A stretch of DNA of 64,000 bases, from NCBI GenBank assembly GCA_046726235.1, contig JBKPAD010000007.1, positions 62,001 through 126,000 of the forward strand, written 5' to 3'. The notes below the pieces were generated by a model. The model was not told where the DNA came from. It made no database searches and worked only from the letters and a program-made list of their open reading frames with translations. Made by a program: the position numbers and the translations under genes. Positions 63,410 to 64,000 of the stretch are shown here, piece after piece. The first letter of the stretch is position 1. Each line of letters begins with the position of its first letter. This DNA comes from Nitricoxidireducens sp046726235 (GTDB lineage: Bacteria; Pseudomonadota; Gammaproteobacteria; Burkholderiales; Rhodocyclaceae).

Positions 63410-64000
63410 TCAGGCCAGCAATGCGGCGCCCTTGAGACCGATATCGGGGTCGGTGACGACATGGACGGGCATGCGCTGTGCCAGCCCGGCATGGACGCCC
63501 TTGGCGCGGAAGGCGCGCAGGAAGCTGCCGGAACGCATGGCGGGCAGCACCTTGGCGGCGATGCCGCCGGCGAGGAACACGCCGCCGCGCGCCATGACGG
63601 CGAGCGCCATGTCGCCGGCGTAGGCGCCGTAGGCCGACAGGAACGCGTCGAGCGAGCGCGCGGCGCTCCGCTCGCCGGCCAGCGCGCGTTCGGCGACGGC
63701 TGCCGCGTCGGCATCCTCGCCCGCCAGGATGCGATGGATCGCGGCGAGGCCGGGACCGGAGATCACGTGCTCGGCAATCACGCGGCCGCGCTCGGCGAGC
63801 AGCGCGGCATGGATGCGCGACTGCACGCCGTCCTGCGGCGAGAAGCCGACGTGACCGCCCTCGCCGGGCAGCACGCGCATCTCGGGGCCGTGTCCCGAGA
63901 GCACCGCCATGCCCAGCCCGGTGCCGGCGCCGACCACCAGACGCACGCCTTCGCACAGGGGCTCGCCTGCCTGCAGCGTGACCAGGTCGTCGGGTGCGGC
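63410..64000 (-). CDS. glk: Glucokinase, C-terminal part
   Basis: The gene runs off the right edge; 196 codons are visible. The frame is open to base 64000 and reads LCEGVRLVVGAGTGLGMAVL, then the GEGGHVGFSP stretch with the family's catalytic region and GGVFLAGGIAAKVLP. It phosphorylates glucose with ATP, which fits the glycogen island. The 3' end and stop are normal. Confidence 0.93.
   Translation of the reverse strand, partial: AAPDDLVTLQAGEPLCEGVRLVVGAGTGLGMAVLSGHGPEMRVLPGEGGHVGFSPQDGVQSRIHAALLAERGRVIAEHVISGPGLAAIHRILAGEDADAAAVAERALAGERSAARSLDAFLSAYGAYAGDMALAVMARGGVFLAGGIAAKVLPAMRSGSFLRAFRAKGVHAGLAQRMPVHVVTDPDIGLKGAALLA

Overview
The window is high-GC (about two-thirds G+C by eye) chromosomal DNA, densely packed with bacterial genes. 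It most resembles a betaproteobacterium of the Rhodocyclales type. Pointers are the rpsU-yqeY-dnaG-rpoD order, the leuS-lptE-holA-proA order, tsaD beside plsY and folB, DUF3391-type and other HD-GYP signalling proteins, and a glycogen island with two GH57 enzymes. The genus is inference. I see no tRNA, rRNA, CRISPR array, insertion sequence or prophage.

Layout. 1-2.8 kb (minus): macromolecular synthesis operon rpsU-yqeY-dnaG-rpoD (rpoD cut by the window edge). 2.9-12.6 kb: nitrate assimilation. It holds the ANTAR antiterminator nasT, a sigma-54 promoter with an NtrC-type enhancer, a 5' leader with two ANTAR hairpins and an overlapping terminator, the transporter nrtABC, nitrite reductase nirBD and, convergent to these, nitrate reductase nasA with a small RseC-like membrane protein under its own sigma-54 promoter. 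12.7-25.6 kb: housekeeping genes (tsaD, plsY, folB, ybaK, xerD, ogt, gcdH, proA, holA, lptE, leuS). 25.8-36.5 kb: uvrD, an HD-GYP protein, two orphan ParA ATPases, maeB, a NYN/OST-HTH protein, qor and a GGDEF cyclase. 36.7-49.9 kb: dnaE, a WbuC cupin, an AhpC-type peroxiredoxin with an OxyR-like operator, metG-acyP, a degenerate HD-GYP protein, mrp, dcd, a basic amino acid decarboxylase and folA. 49.9-64 kb: glycogen/alpha-glucan island glgA, pgi, glgP, GH57 4-alpha-glucanotransferase, second GH57, glgC, then divergent glgB, a DUF2934 protein and partial glk.

How the genes work together. The nitrate genes form a complete import-to-ammonium route: NrtABC, then NasA, then NirBD. The sequence supports two regulatory layers: nitrogen status through sigma-54/NtrC at both transcription units, and nitrate status through NasT-type antitermination at the nrt-nir unit only. 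The glycogen island holds synthesis (GlgC, GlgA, GlgB), breakdown and remodelling (GlgP, two GH57 enzymes) and links to hexose phosphate (Pgi, Glk).

The least explained structure is a dispersed intergenic element of about 250 bp, present twice (13748-14001 and 57649-57896). It has two long stems with compensatory base changes between copies, and loops complementary to each other. Several genes (tsaD, uvrD, the parA-like gene at 34812, dnaE) have a -10 hexamer placed so that transcription should begin at or within a few bases of the start codon.
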